Positions 1-7,609 are shown, counted from the first letter of the stretch. The stretch: DNA of 10,569 nt from Euperipatoides rowelli (GCA_003024985.2 PXIH01S0022971.1); one strand, 5' to 3'. Numbers and translations: made by a program. The notes: generated by a model from the sequence alone, not told the origin.

Positions 1-149
1 CCCCCCCTCATGGAATTTTTTAAAGAGTAGATCATGGATGGATTTTCACTGGCAAAGTAGATCTTATGTAAAAATTAGTTGACATCCCTGTATTGACATT
101 CCAAGCCAATTTTGTACTGCCCAATTCAAATTTTGGGGAAAAATCACCA
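1..149 (+). other. Presumed upstream part of element 1 pol, too decayed to read
   Basis: This stretch directly precedes the readable reverse transcriptase remnant of the Ty3/gypsy element. Position alone suggests it is the palm/fingers part of the same reverse transcriptase gene. I could not identify the YxDD active-site motif or any other conserved block in the three forward frames, and stops are frequent. It opens with a run of seven C. The assignment is inference from context. Confidence 0.35.
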
Positions 150-901
150 AAAACAGTAATATTCAAGTAGACTCAGCTTAAATTAAAGCAATACAACAAT
201 TTTACAACCAAAAAATTTAACAGCTACCCATAAATACCTAGGCTTAATTGGTTGGCTAAGGAATCATGTGAGAAATTACGCAAAAATTAGTAAACTATTA
301 GCAAAATTAACTCAAAAAGGAACAAATTTATCTGGGATGACCAATGCTAAACAGCTTTTTATAAACTAAAAACAATACTAATATCACCAGGCACAATACT
401 ATTATTACCAAATTTTAATAAACCTTTTATGGTAGAAACAGACAATTCAGCAGAAGCATTAGGAGCAGTTTTAACACAATTAGATGAAAAAGGTCTACCA
501 AGAATTATAGATTGTCAGTAGGATCCTTCACTAAGCTGAAATAACATACATCATTACAAAAAAATGAATGTCTGGCTATTGTGTGGGCCATAAAAAAATT
601 CAGAGGATACCTAAGTGATGCAAAATTTACAACCAAAACAGACCACAATGCCCTTAAATGGCTATTACACACAAAAGATCTATCAGGCAGATTAATCAGA
701 TGGGCATTAAAACTCCAAGAATTTGATTATGAAATAACATATATAAAAGGCAAATATAATCTACTACCAGATGCATTATGTAGGGTTACTTGTCCTCAAG
801 AACTAGGTAACACAAAAGAGGACCTAGATTGTATTACTCAACCAAAATCAATAAACACAGCAAGCATAGACATTAATTTTTCATTCCTAGAAAATATATA
901 A
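150..901 (+). pseudogene. pol: Ty3/gypsy pol remnant: end of reverse transcriptase plus RNase H
   Basis: In an active element this region would copy the retrotransposon RNA and degrade the RNA strand of the hybrid inside the virus-like particle. At 232-369 the frame reads KYLGLIGWLR and then NYAKISKLLAKL, the block that follows the RT palm in Ty3/gypsy elements. A frame change near 366 leads to NFNKPFMVETDNSAEALGA, the start of RNase H. A stop at 519 and another at 542 follow, then the frame starting before 566 runs open to 901 with NECLAIVWAIKKF, TDHNALKWLL, GRLIRWALKLQEFDYEI and LPDALCR. All four RNase H acidic residues are visible: D at 441, E at 566, D at 641 and D at 770. The codon at 581 is GTG and is not a real start. 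Frameshifts and stops make this dead. The family assignment is firm; the lineage within Ty3/gypsy is not resolved. Confidence 0.93.
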
Positions 902-1039
902 ATACTGAAAGATAAACAAAAAAGAAAACTGGGTGAATAACATGATAGAAAGACTAAAGAATAAAAACAACTACCAAACATAAAAAATTACACCCTAGAA
1001 AATAAATCGAACAAAAAAAGAGACTCTTTACTAAAATAT
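902..1039 (+). other. Decayed linker between RNase H and integrase
   Basis: This A-rich stretch lies between the RNase H stop at 901 and the first readable integrase block. In Ty3/gypsy pol the RNase H is joined to integrase by a variable linker, often with a protease cleavage site. No conserved motif is readable here and all frames are broken, so nothing beyond position supports the call. Confidence 0.5.
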
Positions 1040-2146
1040 CAAAACCCCAGACCAATCATACACAGATCCCTAATCTACACAATATTAAAAAAATTTCATG
1101 ATAATCCAGTAGCAGGCCACTCTGGATATGAAAAAAAAAAAAAACCCCAAAAATAGCAAGTAGGATGTATTGGCCATACATGACAAGATATTAAAGAATA
1201 TGTCAGAATATGTACAGAATGTCAATTAGACAAATATCCAAATATGATCCCAAGACCTCCAATGACAACAACTAAAGTCACTAGATCAATGAAATTAGTC
1301 ACAATAGATTTTATGGGACCAAAGAGGCAAAATAAATTATTACTTATGTTCACAGACTATTATTCTCGCTGGATAGAAATATTCCCACTAAGAACAAGTA
1401 ATAATTTTAATAGCCAAATACCTAGTAGTCATGTTTTTTAGATACGGCTCCACCAGAAATATTATTATCAGACAATGGCCTCCTAATTCATTTTGAAAAT
1501 ATACAAAACATTAAGCAAAATTTGGGGAATAAAAGAAAAATCACACAACCAAATACCAACCTCAAACAAACACCACAGAAAGACAAAATCAAAATATCAA
1601 AAAATTAATTAGAATATTTAAAGATTATGACTAATCAGAATGAGACCATCTAATACTGCAATTCACCTTAGCCCTGAGAACCACAATTAATAACACCACA
1701 GGCTTCTTACCTGTGAAATTATTTTTACAAAGGGTACTATGCATTCCCTGGGATAACCTAACACTATCAAGTGTATAAAGAGAAGAAATTATATCCACAA
1801 GAGTAAAAAAGGCAGATGAAGAACTATTAAAAATAAAACAAATAGTAGAAGAACATGCAAGGGAACAACAATCAACATAGAAAAAATAAATTTGACAAAA
1901 AAAAATCAATCTAAGAGTATGTAACATAAGAGATGTAGTAAAATTAAGAAATTTCACACAATCAAATGCAGCAAAAATTTTCTCCAATAAATGAGTAAAC
2001 CATGGATAGCTCCACTTTATATAAAAAGAAATATTACAGAAGTAACATATGAACTACATGACAGCAAACACAATGTAGTAAACATTGAAAAATTTAATGA
2101 GAGAGCACAAGAAAATAACTTTACACCTAAAGCAACAAAATATTGA
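1040..2146 (+). pseudogene. pol: Ty3/gypsy integrase remnant of element 1
   Basis: Integrase inserts the retrotransposon cDNA into chromosomes. The N-terminal HHCC zinc module is visible: H at 1097 and H at 1118 in HDNPVAGH, then C at 1211 and C at 1220 in ICTECQ. The DDE core follows: first D at 1307 in TIDFMGP, a conserved FTDYYSRWIE block, second D at 1471 in LLSDNG, and E at 1578 in NTTERQNQ. The D-to-E distance fits the D,D(35)E spacing. These three residues now sit in three different frames. Downstream, blocks such as FTLALRTTINNTTGFLPV (about 1660-1710) and a C-terminal GPY/F-like module with WIAPLYIKR (2003) and VVNIEKF (2075) are recognisable, ending at the TGA at 2144. A 14-A run at 1131-1144 is one obvious slippage site. 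Several in-frame stops also occur. The domain call is secure. Confidence 0.93.
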
Positions 2147-2851
2147 CCCACTGCAAAACAAACACAAGTCAAAAATGTGCTTTGAAACCCAAAACAAAAA
2201 CACAAGAAAATCAACATACAAATACAAAAAAAACAAATCAACACACATAATAACTAACGCAAAGAACCAGAACACCTGCAATTTTGTTAGTAAAATGAAA
2301 ATCGAGAGTGGACACTTCAAAGCTTGCACAGGCAGACTTCTCCGTCAATAAAAGAAAACTAAAAAAAATCATATCAATATAAAATAAAAACACTAGTGTA
2401 AGAACTTGACAACTCCAATACCCAAAGTTATTTGTTTGACTTGCAAGTCGTGGCACATCCACACTTACACACATTACAGTCCAAAAATTATAATTGTAGA
2501 TGTAGCCAGAAAGAGCCTTCAAGCTAAAAACTCATCATAAAAACTCAAGTGGGATAAAGAAAGTTCCTCCACAATATTCAAAGACCCTACTAACTCATAC
2601 TAGGATCCTATACAATCAAACAAACCCAACTTCGACAATGAGTTCCACATCAAAGCCAAAAATATAGTTTGTTGTAAATAACTTTGTTACATTACTACTA
2701 ATTAGAAAAATTGTTTATTTTTCATTATGTTCAATGTTTTAAATTAATTTTTTATTAAATTGAAATTTAAACAAAATAATCAAACAACCAAACAAAAAAA
2801 TTTTATATAAAAACACCAAACATTAAAAATTGAATACCAAAAATTTTTTTT
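2147..2851 (+). mobile_element. 3' internal region of element 1, no identifiable gene
   Basis: This stretch lies between the end of integrase and the polypurine tract. It is very A-rich on the + strand, so one frame stays open by composition up to 2351, overlapping the integrase end from 2085. That translation is lysine/asparagine-rich, has no recognisable domain and no envelope features (no signal peptide, cysteine pattern or membrane anchor), so I do not call a gene. A 12-bp perfect palindrome, GACTTGCAAGTC, sits at 2438-2449. The region probably represents the 3' untranslated part of the retrotransposon. Confidence 0.6.
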
Positions 2852-2878
2852 AAAAAAAAAGAGGGAAGGGGGGGGGGG
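2852..2878 (+). promoter_or_regulatory. Polypurine tract of element 1
   Basis: Twenty-seven consecutive purines (a run of A, then GAGGGAA, then a long G run) end two bases before a TGTAGCAGG sequence. LTR retrotransposons prime plus-strand DNA synthesis from such a tract immediately upstream of the 3' LTR. Both its position after pol and its composition fit. The 12-base G run could also be variable in length as a homopolymer. Confidence 0.8.
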
Positions 2879-2881
2879 TAA

Positions 2882-3643
2882 TGTAGCAGGAGTTGATTGC
2901 TCCATCTGATCAGCTGAAAGTAACTCAAACACTAAGGTATTGTAAAAATGAATTAACACTTAAATCAACATTATTATTGCCACTGTATTTATAAATCAAT
3001 TTTTGCATTAAATAGTTAATAATGGAATGACATGAAAAAGGTAAAAATTAATTAATTAAAAGACAGAATGCCTCAACCAATAAAATAATAGAACAAAAGA
3101 ATTATTGCTTACTGAAAATGTATTATTTTTTTTGTTTGAGAGCATATAACAAATGAGATGATAAGATTCAAAAAGGGGATTTCATAAGAAGCAAAATAGA
3201 GATGATAACTACATACTACATCAAATTTTTTATAGCAGAACTGGATGAAAGAATAATTATAAACTTTTGCTTTGTAATCGTTTTAGGAGAAAGAAGATGA
3301 AACCATTACCAGAGTAGACTATTCATCAAGCTCTAGGATCCATCGGCCAGGCCTGGTAATACTATTGACTCTTTCATAGAATTAGATATGTTTGTATAAG
3401 ATGGAAATGGAAGCTACCAGTAATCATTATATCGTTCTCAAGTTGTTTAATTTGTTATGAAATGATTTCACTAAACCTCTTTAATTTTGCATAAATTGAG
3501 TGAGAGATTAGAAATATAGAATAAATCATTTTATCTGTTTCCATTCTTCGAGTTTACTTGTACAAACCATTAATGATCATTTTGTTTCAGGGTTAGATAA
3601 GATATTTAGTTATCCTGCTTCTACTCCTTAGTAACCTGTTACA
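2882..3643 (+). mobile_element. Probable 3' LTR of element 1
   Basis: The segment begins TGTAGCAGG directly after the polypurine tract and ends CCTGTTACA. These are inverted with 8 of 9 matches and give the canonical TG...CA ends of an LTR. The length of 762 bp is ordinary for Ty3/gypsy. The sequence after 3643 is coding remnant of a different element, which supports a true boundary. An LTR carries promoter and polyadenylation signals; a weak TATA-like TTTATAAAT lies near 2990, but I could not define the R region. The 5' LTR that would prove the limits lies outside the window. The left boundary is better supported than the right. Confidence 0.72.
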
Positions 3644-4321
3644 ATATGACATATCAAATCAGCACCGTACCATCCAGTTACAAATGGACAAACAGAATGA
3701 TTTGTCCAAGTTTTGAAGAAGCATTAAAAAAAAATCTATTAATTGTACAATACAGACAGATAGAGAAATTACTTATGCACATAGAAGTACTTCCCACATT
3801 AAAACCAAAGAAACTCGAGCAAATTTTTTTCTTAAAAGAGAGATCAGAACCAGGTTAGATCTCCTGAGACCAGCCATAGAAAAAATCAGGGGCATATCCA
3901 GAAAATTATTTTGTGGCGTGTTGTTAAGCTTTTTTTTTTTTTTTTGCCTTTTAGAAAAAAAAAAAAAATTGGGGGGATGTCCAGACCACCTGGACACCCT
4001 TGCCACCTGAATACATCCTTGGAAAACACAGTTAGAGCCTACCAAGATAAACAGATATTCTATCACTGGTATAGTGAGAGACTGGTACAGTTTAACATTG
4101 AACATTCAGTATTAGCCAGAAATAACAATATCACAACAAAGTGGTGTTCAAAAATCATAGTGAAAAACATTGGCCCAGTTTCCTGTAAGGTTAAGTTACC
4201 GTCCGATAGAATCTGGAACCATCTAACAGACCAACTTCAACCATTTGGCACCAATGAACAAATTCAAGAACATGAAAGTATAGAACGCTGCGACTTAACT
4301 CTTCAGGGAAGAGTAGTGTAG
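3644..4321 (+). pseudogene. pol: Second Ty3/gypsy integrase fragment (element 2), interrupted by a MITE
   Basis: The fragment starts in the middle of the integrase catalytic core. In the frame at 3650 it reads APYHPVTNGQTE, with the catalytic E at 3695, followed at once by a TGA. The frame then shifts to SFEEALKK (about 3709-3732) and shifts again to LKREIRTRLDLLRP (about 3834-3875), a block typical of Ty3/gypsy integrase. After the MITE insertion the C-terminal module is open to 4321: YQDKQIFYH, RLVQFNIEHSVLARN, TTKWCSKIIV, GPVSCKVKL and DQLQPFGTNEQ. The sequence differs clearly from element 1's integrase, so this is another family. An apparent ATG at 3911 lies inside the MITE and is not a start. 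The first two catalytic D residues are absent because the left half is missing, presumably lying beyond element 1's other end. Confidence 0.9.
3887..4021. mobile_element. hAT-like MITE inserted in element 2 integrase
   Basis: A 135-bp non-coding element begins CAGGGGCATATCCAG (3887-3901) and ends CTGAATACATCCTTG (4007-4021). The two ends are inverted with 10 of 15 matches, and nearly all differences are transitions. The CAGGGGC start is typical of many hAT-derived MITEs. The 8-bp flanks GAAAAAAT (3879-3886) and GAAAACAC (4022-4029) match at 6 of 8, as expected for an aged hAT target duplication. The interior has long T and A homopolymers and a GTCCA...TGGAC inverted repeat near 3979-3994. The reading frame left of the first flank resumes in register after the second flank, which supports the insertion boundaries independently. 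Confidence 0.82.
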
Positions 4322-4880
4322 TATAGTTAGAATTAGAGATTCCAACTCGTATCACTCGAGTTTCAATTAGACATTTTAGAATTACAACTCTGATTTTAGA
4401 GTTTGGACAGTCCGATAAGCTAAGCGTACATCAAAAATTATTAGTATTTATATTAATTAGGCCAAAATAGTTGTTTCTTATTAAATGTTTTACTGTATGA
4501 ATCTCAGCTATTTACATGTTAATACTAATGATTTCTAAAACATCTAAAATGAGACTTGAGTGATAATGTCTAATTGAAATGTCACTATACTACATACAGT
4601 ATGTGGGTTGGGGAAGATTTGAGAAAATTGTTAGATCATTCTCTTCAAAAATTAAAAATAAGTAATGAAAAGAAGGGGCTAATCACATAAGAAAATTATT
4701 AGAAAATTAAAAAGAAAAACTTTAACTTCTTTCACTGCTAATAAATAAAAATCATAATTTATCGAGACTTATAAAATTTTGGAAATCGCTGGATAGAAAT
4801 CAAATATGGGCCAATTTAGATTCAGGAAGTTCTAAACAATTATGAATATTTTTAAACATAATTATCTAACTTTTTAAATT

Positions 4881-4926
4881 TCCGAATACATACTGTATAT
4901 GACTGCATATACAGTATGTATTCGGA
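4881..4926. repeat. Perfect 46-bp palindrome with 4-nt spacer
   Basis: Arms of 21 bp (4881-4901 and 4906-4926) are perfectly complementary around ACTG. Each arm runs from CATATACAGTATG at the centre outward to ATTCGGA. The TACAGTATG core next to TA resembles the outer end of pogo/Tigger-type DNA transposons, so this may be two terminal inverted repeats meeting head to head. That identification is inference; the palindrome itself is directly visible. A related ACATACAGTATGTG occurs at 4592-4605. Confidence 0.9.
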
Positions 4927-4940
4927 TAATGGGTTCAAAT

Positions 4941-4967
4941 CTGGAAAAAACCCTTTTCCGGATTAGA
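4941..4967. repeat. Imperfect inverted repeat, 11-bp arms
   Basis: AATCTGGAAAA and TTTTCCGGATT are inverted with 10 of 11 matches around a short spacer, a few bases downstream of the perfect palindrome. It may belong to the same degraded DNA transposon. Coordinates are accurate to within a few bases. Confidence 0.65.
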
Positions 4968-5313
4968 CTTTCTAAGTTGAATAGACTTTTTTCACAATCC
5001 TCTTAACTCAAATATTGTATTTGTACTTTGATTTCTATGTTAAAATAATTATAGTAACCAAAATTGTATGATTTGTCATTAATAAAAAAAAAATTCTCTG
5101 TTACTCCTGTTACAATAATGTGAAGGGTAGAAATGAAGACTAAATGGTGATGTGAAAATATGGACCCAGACAAACGGTGGTAGTTTGCTGCGGAACTGCT
5201 ATCTGCTAATACTGTAATGTAAGCAATCAGGAATGGAAACGTAAACTGGATATTGTAAATAAACTCTGCTTTATTCTTGTGTAAATAAATATCTCTCCAT
5301 ACAGTAAGTATTA

Positions 5314-5337
5314 CTGGCTAGCTAACTGGCTAGCCAG
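5314..5337. repeat. Perfect 9-bp hairpin
   Basis: CTGGCTAGC (5314-5322) and GCTAGCCAG (5329-5337) form a perfect stem with a 6-base loop. It is GC-richer than its surroundings and is the first of three hairpins within 130 bp. Confidence 0.9.
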
Positions 5338-5372
5338 CATACTAAAAATCATAACGGCAATAAAACATACAT

Positions 5373-5443
5373 AATTCCTCAAGGAATGGACGAACGTTGC
5401 CGGGCTGCCAGTCATCTAAAGGTGATTGGCTGGCACTCGGCAA
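5373..5443. repeat. Two adjacent hairpins, the second about 47 nt long
   Basis: ATTCCTCAAGGAAT (about 5373-5386) is a small 5-bp stem-loop. It is followed by a longer imperfect hairpin: the left arm at 5397-5414 starts TTGCCGGGCTGCCAG, the loop is TCTAAAGG, and the right arm at 5423-5443 ends CTGGCACTCGGCAA. About 16-17 pairs form with small bulges. The GC content is well above the local average. It might be the terminus of a foldback transposon or a structured RNA; I do not recognise a family. Confidence 0.75.
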
Positions 5444-5528
5444 AGTAAAGACAATACGGTAAAATGAGAGAAGTATTTTATACCTTTTACAAAGACTAAT
5501 TATGATAATTTGCATAATCGGTAATTAG

Positions 5529-5627
5529 CATTCATTCACGCATTCCAGAATCAGAACATCCGTGACGCATTTACTAATTAAGTAAANACGACANGGATGG
5601 AAAACTAATGGAATGCNNGAATAAATG
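5529..5627. repeat. Long inverted repeat, 47-bp arms with 5-bp spacer, containing Ns
   Basis: The arms at 5529-5575 and 5581-5627 are the same length. Read as reverse complements they agree at 32 of the 43 positions where both bases are known. The best blocks are GCATTCC and TTTACT, and the spacer is AATTA. Four of the window's five N positions (5587, 5594, 5617, 5618) fall in the right arm and the fifth at 5633 lies just outside it. The outer sequence may extend the pairing a little further. A degraded palindromic MITE is the likeliest identity. Confidence 0.82.
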
Positions 5628-5639
5628 TAAACNGAGGAT

Positions 5640-6129
5640 AGCATAATAAAATATTACAAATGAAATATTACTATAAAATAAACTATTACAGATATAATCA
5701 TTATACTATATTGTATATAATAAATGCAATTCCTTTGGGAAATTTATTTATAAAAAAAGAAATATGGGGAAGACATGGCTAAATTCTAGAAGCAAAAATA
5801 GTACTTTTAGTTGATCACTATCTGTTATATTTATTAATTCATGAATCCCAAAAATTATTATATTATTTTTTTTCTATTACTTGCATCAATATTATTTTAT
5901 TCTGGACTTTATGTTTAAAATAATCATATAGACTACCGGCATTACTTAAACCTCCTGTAATCATTTTTTTTTTAAATTTCTTTAATTTTCCTGTGATGAT
6001 TATCAACTTGATCATATATAACTGAGATATTATCAGGTATATTTTTTCTACTTTTTTTTATTTGTTCAGATACGGTAATTTATTTGAAGAGGTTTTACAT
6101 TCTCTAATTTGTAATGTTTAATTATTGCG
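5640..6129. other. AT-rich stretch with no gene seen
   Basis: This stretch is strongly AT-rich with many short T and A runs. I see no open frame of interest, no terminal repeat and no RNA gene on either strand. Confidence 0.6.
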
Positions 6130-6411
6130 TTATTTTTTTTTTTTAGATTCTTCAAATACTAGTGACACTGACAGCTTTCCGCCACCTTCTTGTCTTTCAA
6201 ACTGTATAAATCTTAATTTACATTCCCTGCACAGCCATGAATCTGTATCTCTAGCAAGTAAATCATATAGTTCAACACTATAATTAATACAGATTATGTG
6301 ATGCCACTTTTGGCAACCATCACAATAAACAGCTTGGTTATTTATTACATAATCAGCAATAGTTGTCATTTTGAATACCTCAGACTTGATAGAGTAAAAA
6401 GGTTGTCCCAA
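6130..6411 (-). pseudogene. PHD-finger fragment lacking the first zinc-ligand pair
   Basis: The minus strand is open for 93 codons and carries the second half of a PHD (C4HC3 zinc) finger: AVYCDGCQKWHHIICI, then WLCRECK. Counting from 6411, the ligands are C30, C33, H38, C41, C61 and C64, with the usual W59 two residues before the last pair. The first C-x2-C, expected about ten residues before C30, is replaced by TTIADYV, so only three of the four upstream-type ligand pairs remain. PHD fingers normally read histone tails, and similar fingers also occur in proteins of animal transposons. The codon at 6411 is TTG; the first ATG is at 6369. The tail KKKK is translated from a 12-A run (minus strand of 6133-6144), which suggests a poly(A) end. 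It may be a retroposed fragment, a transposon remnant or an exon. Confidence 0.68.
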
Positions 6412-6482
6412 CTAGTAGAACGATAATAAATATATCATTCTAAAATAATAACAACTCTATAGAATCTAGATAATTATCTTAC
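6412..6482 (-). other. Possible 71-bp intron upstream of the PHD fragment
   Basis: On the minus strand a good donor, CAG then GTAAGA, occurs at 6485-6477, and TTCTACTAG, usable as an acceptor, ends at 6412. Seventy-one bases is a plausible short intron for many invertebrates. Joining across it keeps the PHD frame open for about ten more residues before a stop. This is weak evidence and such signals arise by chance in AT-rich DNA. Confidence 0.2.
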
Positions 6483-6529
6483 CTGAAATTTGCAAATACA
6501 ATTAGCATGTAATTATAATATGAAACATT

Positions 6530-6616
6530 CTAACTGACTGTGGGACGACCAACTCTAGTATCGTCATCATGGATTACAGCTGCAAATCTGAATGTATTAT
6601 ATCCCAGCAAGTCCAT
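6530..6616 (-). CDS. 28-codon mini-ORF behind a TATA-like box
   Basis: On the minus strand a good TATA-like CTATAAAAG (6680-6672) lies 56 bases upstream of an ATG at 6616. The ORF starts MDLLGYNTFRFAAVIHDDD and stops with TAG at 6532-6530. Codon content is less AT-biased than the flanks. A 6-bp hairpin (TACACT/AGTGTA, 6639-6654) sits between the box and the ATG. I do not recognise the peptide. It could be a short exon, a transposon remnant or chance. Confidence 0.25.
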   Translation of the reverse strand: MDLLGYNTFRFAAVIHDDDTRVGRPTVS

Positions 6617-6777
6617 TGGAAGATCGTGAATCCTGGCTTACACTAAAAAGTGTACAAAAGACACCCAAAGACTTTTATAGCAGTCTGAACTGTCAGCATT
6701 TCTGATTGGTCTCAACTGCCAGATGACACTGGTGTGCCACAATTTATTTCCAGATTAAACTGTTTGCATTATGATCA

Positions 6778-6989
6778 ATGATGCAGCAGTTGTCTCTCTG
6801 GTCTCAACTTAAAACAGCAAAAGTTACCAAAGTATGCTCCTGTTCTGACCACTGCTAAATCAAAATCAATGACTATTGCCTGAACAATCTGAGGATCTAC
6901 AATATCACCATCTTTGACAACCAAAACTCCAGTAAAATCAGTTCATATTTAAATGGAAACTTAATAACATTAAGCTGATCAATTGCCAT
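6778..6989 (-). pseudogene. Unrecognised coding-like remnant, two frames
   Basis: On the minus strand a frame open from an ATG at 6989 reads MAIDQLNVIKFPFKYEL. Near 6940 another frame takes over, reading VLVVKDGDIVDPQIVQA and then VIDFDLAVVRTGAYFGNF, to a TGA at 6777. The abrupt switch resembles a single frameshift in a once-coding sequence, and amino-acid composition is less biased than in neighbouring random frames. No motif is recognised; a transposase or other mobile-element protein is possible but unproven. The stretch lies upstream of the mini-ORF and the PHD fragment on the same strand, so all three may be pieces of one degraded gene. Confidence 0.3.
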
Positions 6990-7609
6990 TCGATCTAATG
7001 TTATACCTCATAGTGCCAGCTTATTATTTATTAATGATGGTTAATGAAATATGTGTAATTATAGAAAATCTCAGTGAAAATAAATCATATTTAATTTAAA
7101 ATATTTGACTGAAAGTATTGTTGGCCACATTCAATATTTTAAATATAATTTGTTGACTAGATAAATCAAGCCATGAAGCAGATAACTCTAATTAATCATA
7201 GAAATCAGGATTTTCACTGATAAAGCGGAATTGAACATTCTTCAAAATCTCCAGTAATATTAATGTTTATATAAATTATTATTACAGTTCAGCCCTCCAT
7301 TACAAATTAAGTCTTACTTTACTTCAAACCCTCACAGAATGCCAGTCGATAGAATATTTTTGTTTAAACTTTTATAGGATAAAAAGCTATTTAAATCATG
7401 TCGTGTATATTGATGTGTTGATGGCAGTAAAAAATTATAATACCAACAACATTGCAAATCAAAATTAGAGCAAATTTATTTAACTCACAAAATATTAAAT
7501 TATATAAATGATGTCCCTCCTCTAATAATAATTTATTGAATATGGGTCGAAAGTTTTTTTTAAAAAAAATCTTCTTTTTGTTCAATTAACATTGAAATAT
7601 ATGTGATAT
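6990..7609. other. AT-rich stretch with no gene seen
   Basis: No supported coding sequence, RNA gene or transposon end is visible on either strand. The only notable local feature is T8 followed by A8 at 7554-7569, an extreme poly(dA:dT) palindrome. Confidence 0.6.

Larger units (their letters stand above)
4305..5303 (+). mobile_element. Polypurine tract and LTR-like region of element 2, boundaries uncertain
   Basis: A short purine run AGGGAAGAG (4305-4313) follows the integrase C-terminus, then TGTAGTATAG begins at 4317, which is where a 3' LTR of element 2 is expected. AATAAA polyadenylation-like hexamers occur at 5258 and 5284 before a TA-rich stretch ending CCATACA at 5303. An alternative end is CCTGTTACA at 5106-5114, which matches the end of element 1's LTR. 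No protein-coding signal is present. The region also holds possible later insertions around the palindrome at 4881-4926. The 5' start is moderately supported; the 3' end is a guess between two candidates. Confidence 0.5.

Noticed and set aside
2085-2351. Plus-strand frame of 88 codons as a possible extra gene after pol
   Set aside because: It begins inside the integrase C-terminus in a different frame and is lysine/asparagine-rich from base composition. No motif or envelope feature is present.
1631-2522. Several minus-strand open frames across the element 1 integrase and the following region
   Set aside because: They lie antisense to the retrotransposon and arise from its A-rich + strand, which rarely produces stop codons on the other strand. 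Their translations are cysteine/phenylalanine-rich with no domain.
3773-4105. Minus-strand 110-codon frame
   Set aside because: Antisense to the integrase fragment and the MITE homopolymers, with no domain.
3911-4321. A 136-codon ORF starting with ATG
   Set aside because: The ATG and first part are MITE sequence; only the part after 4029 is integrase. It is described as part of the pseudogene.
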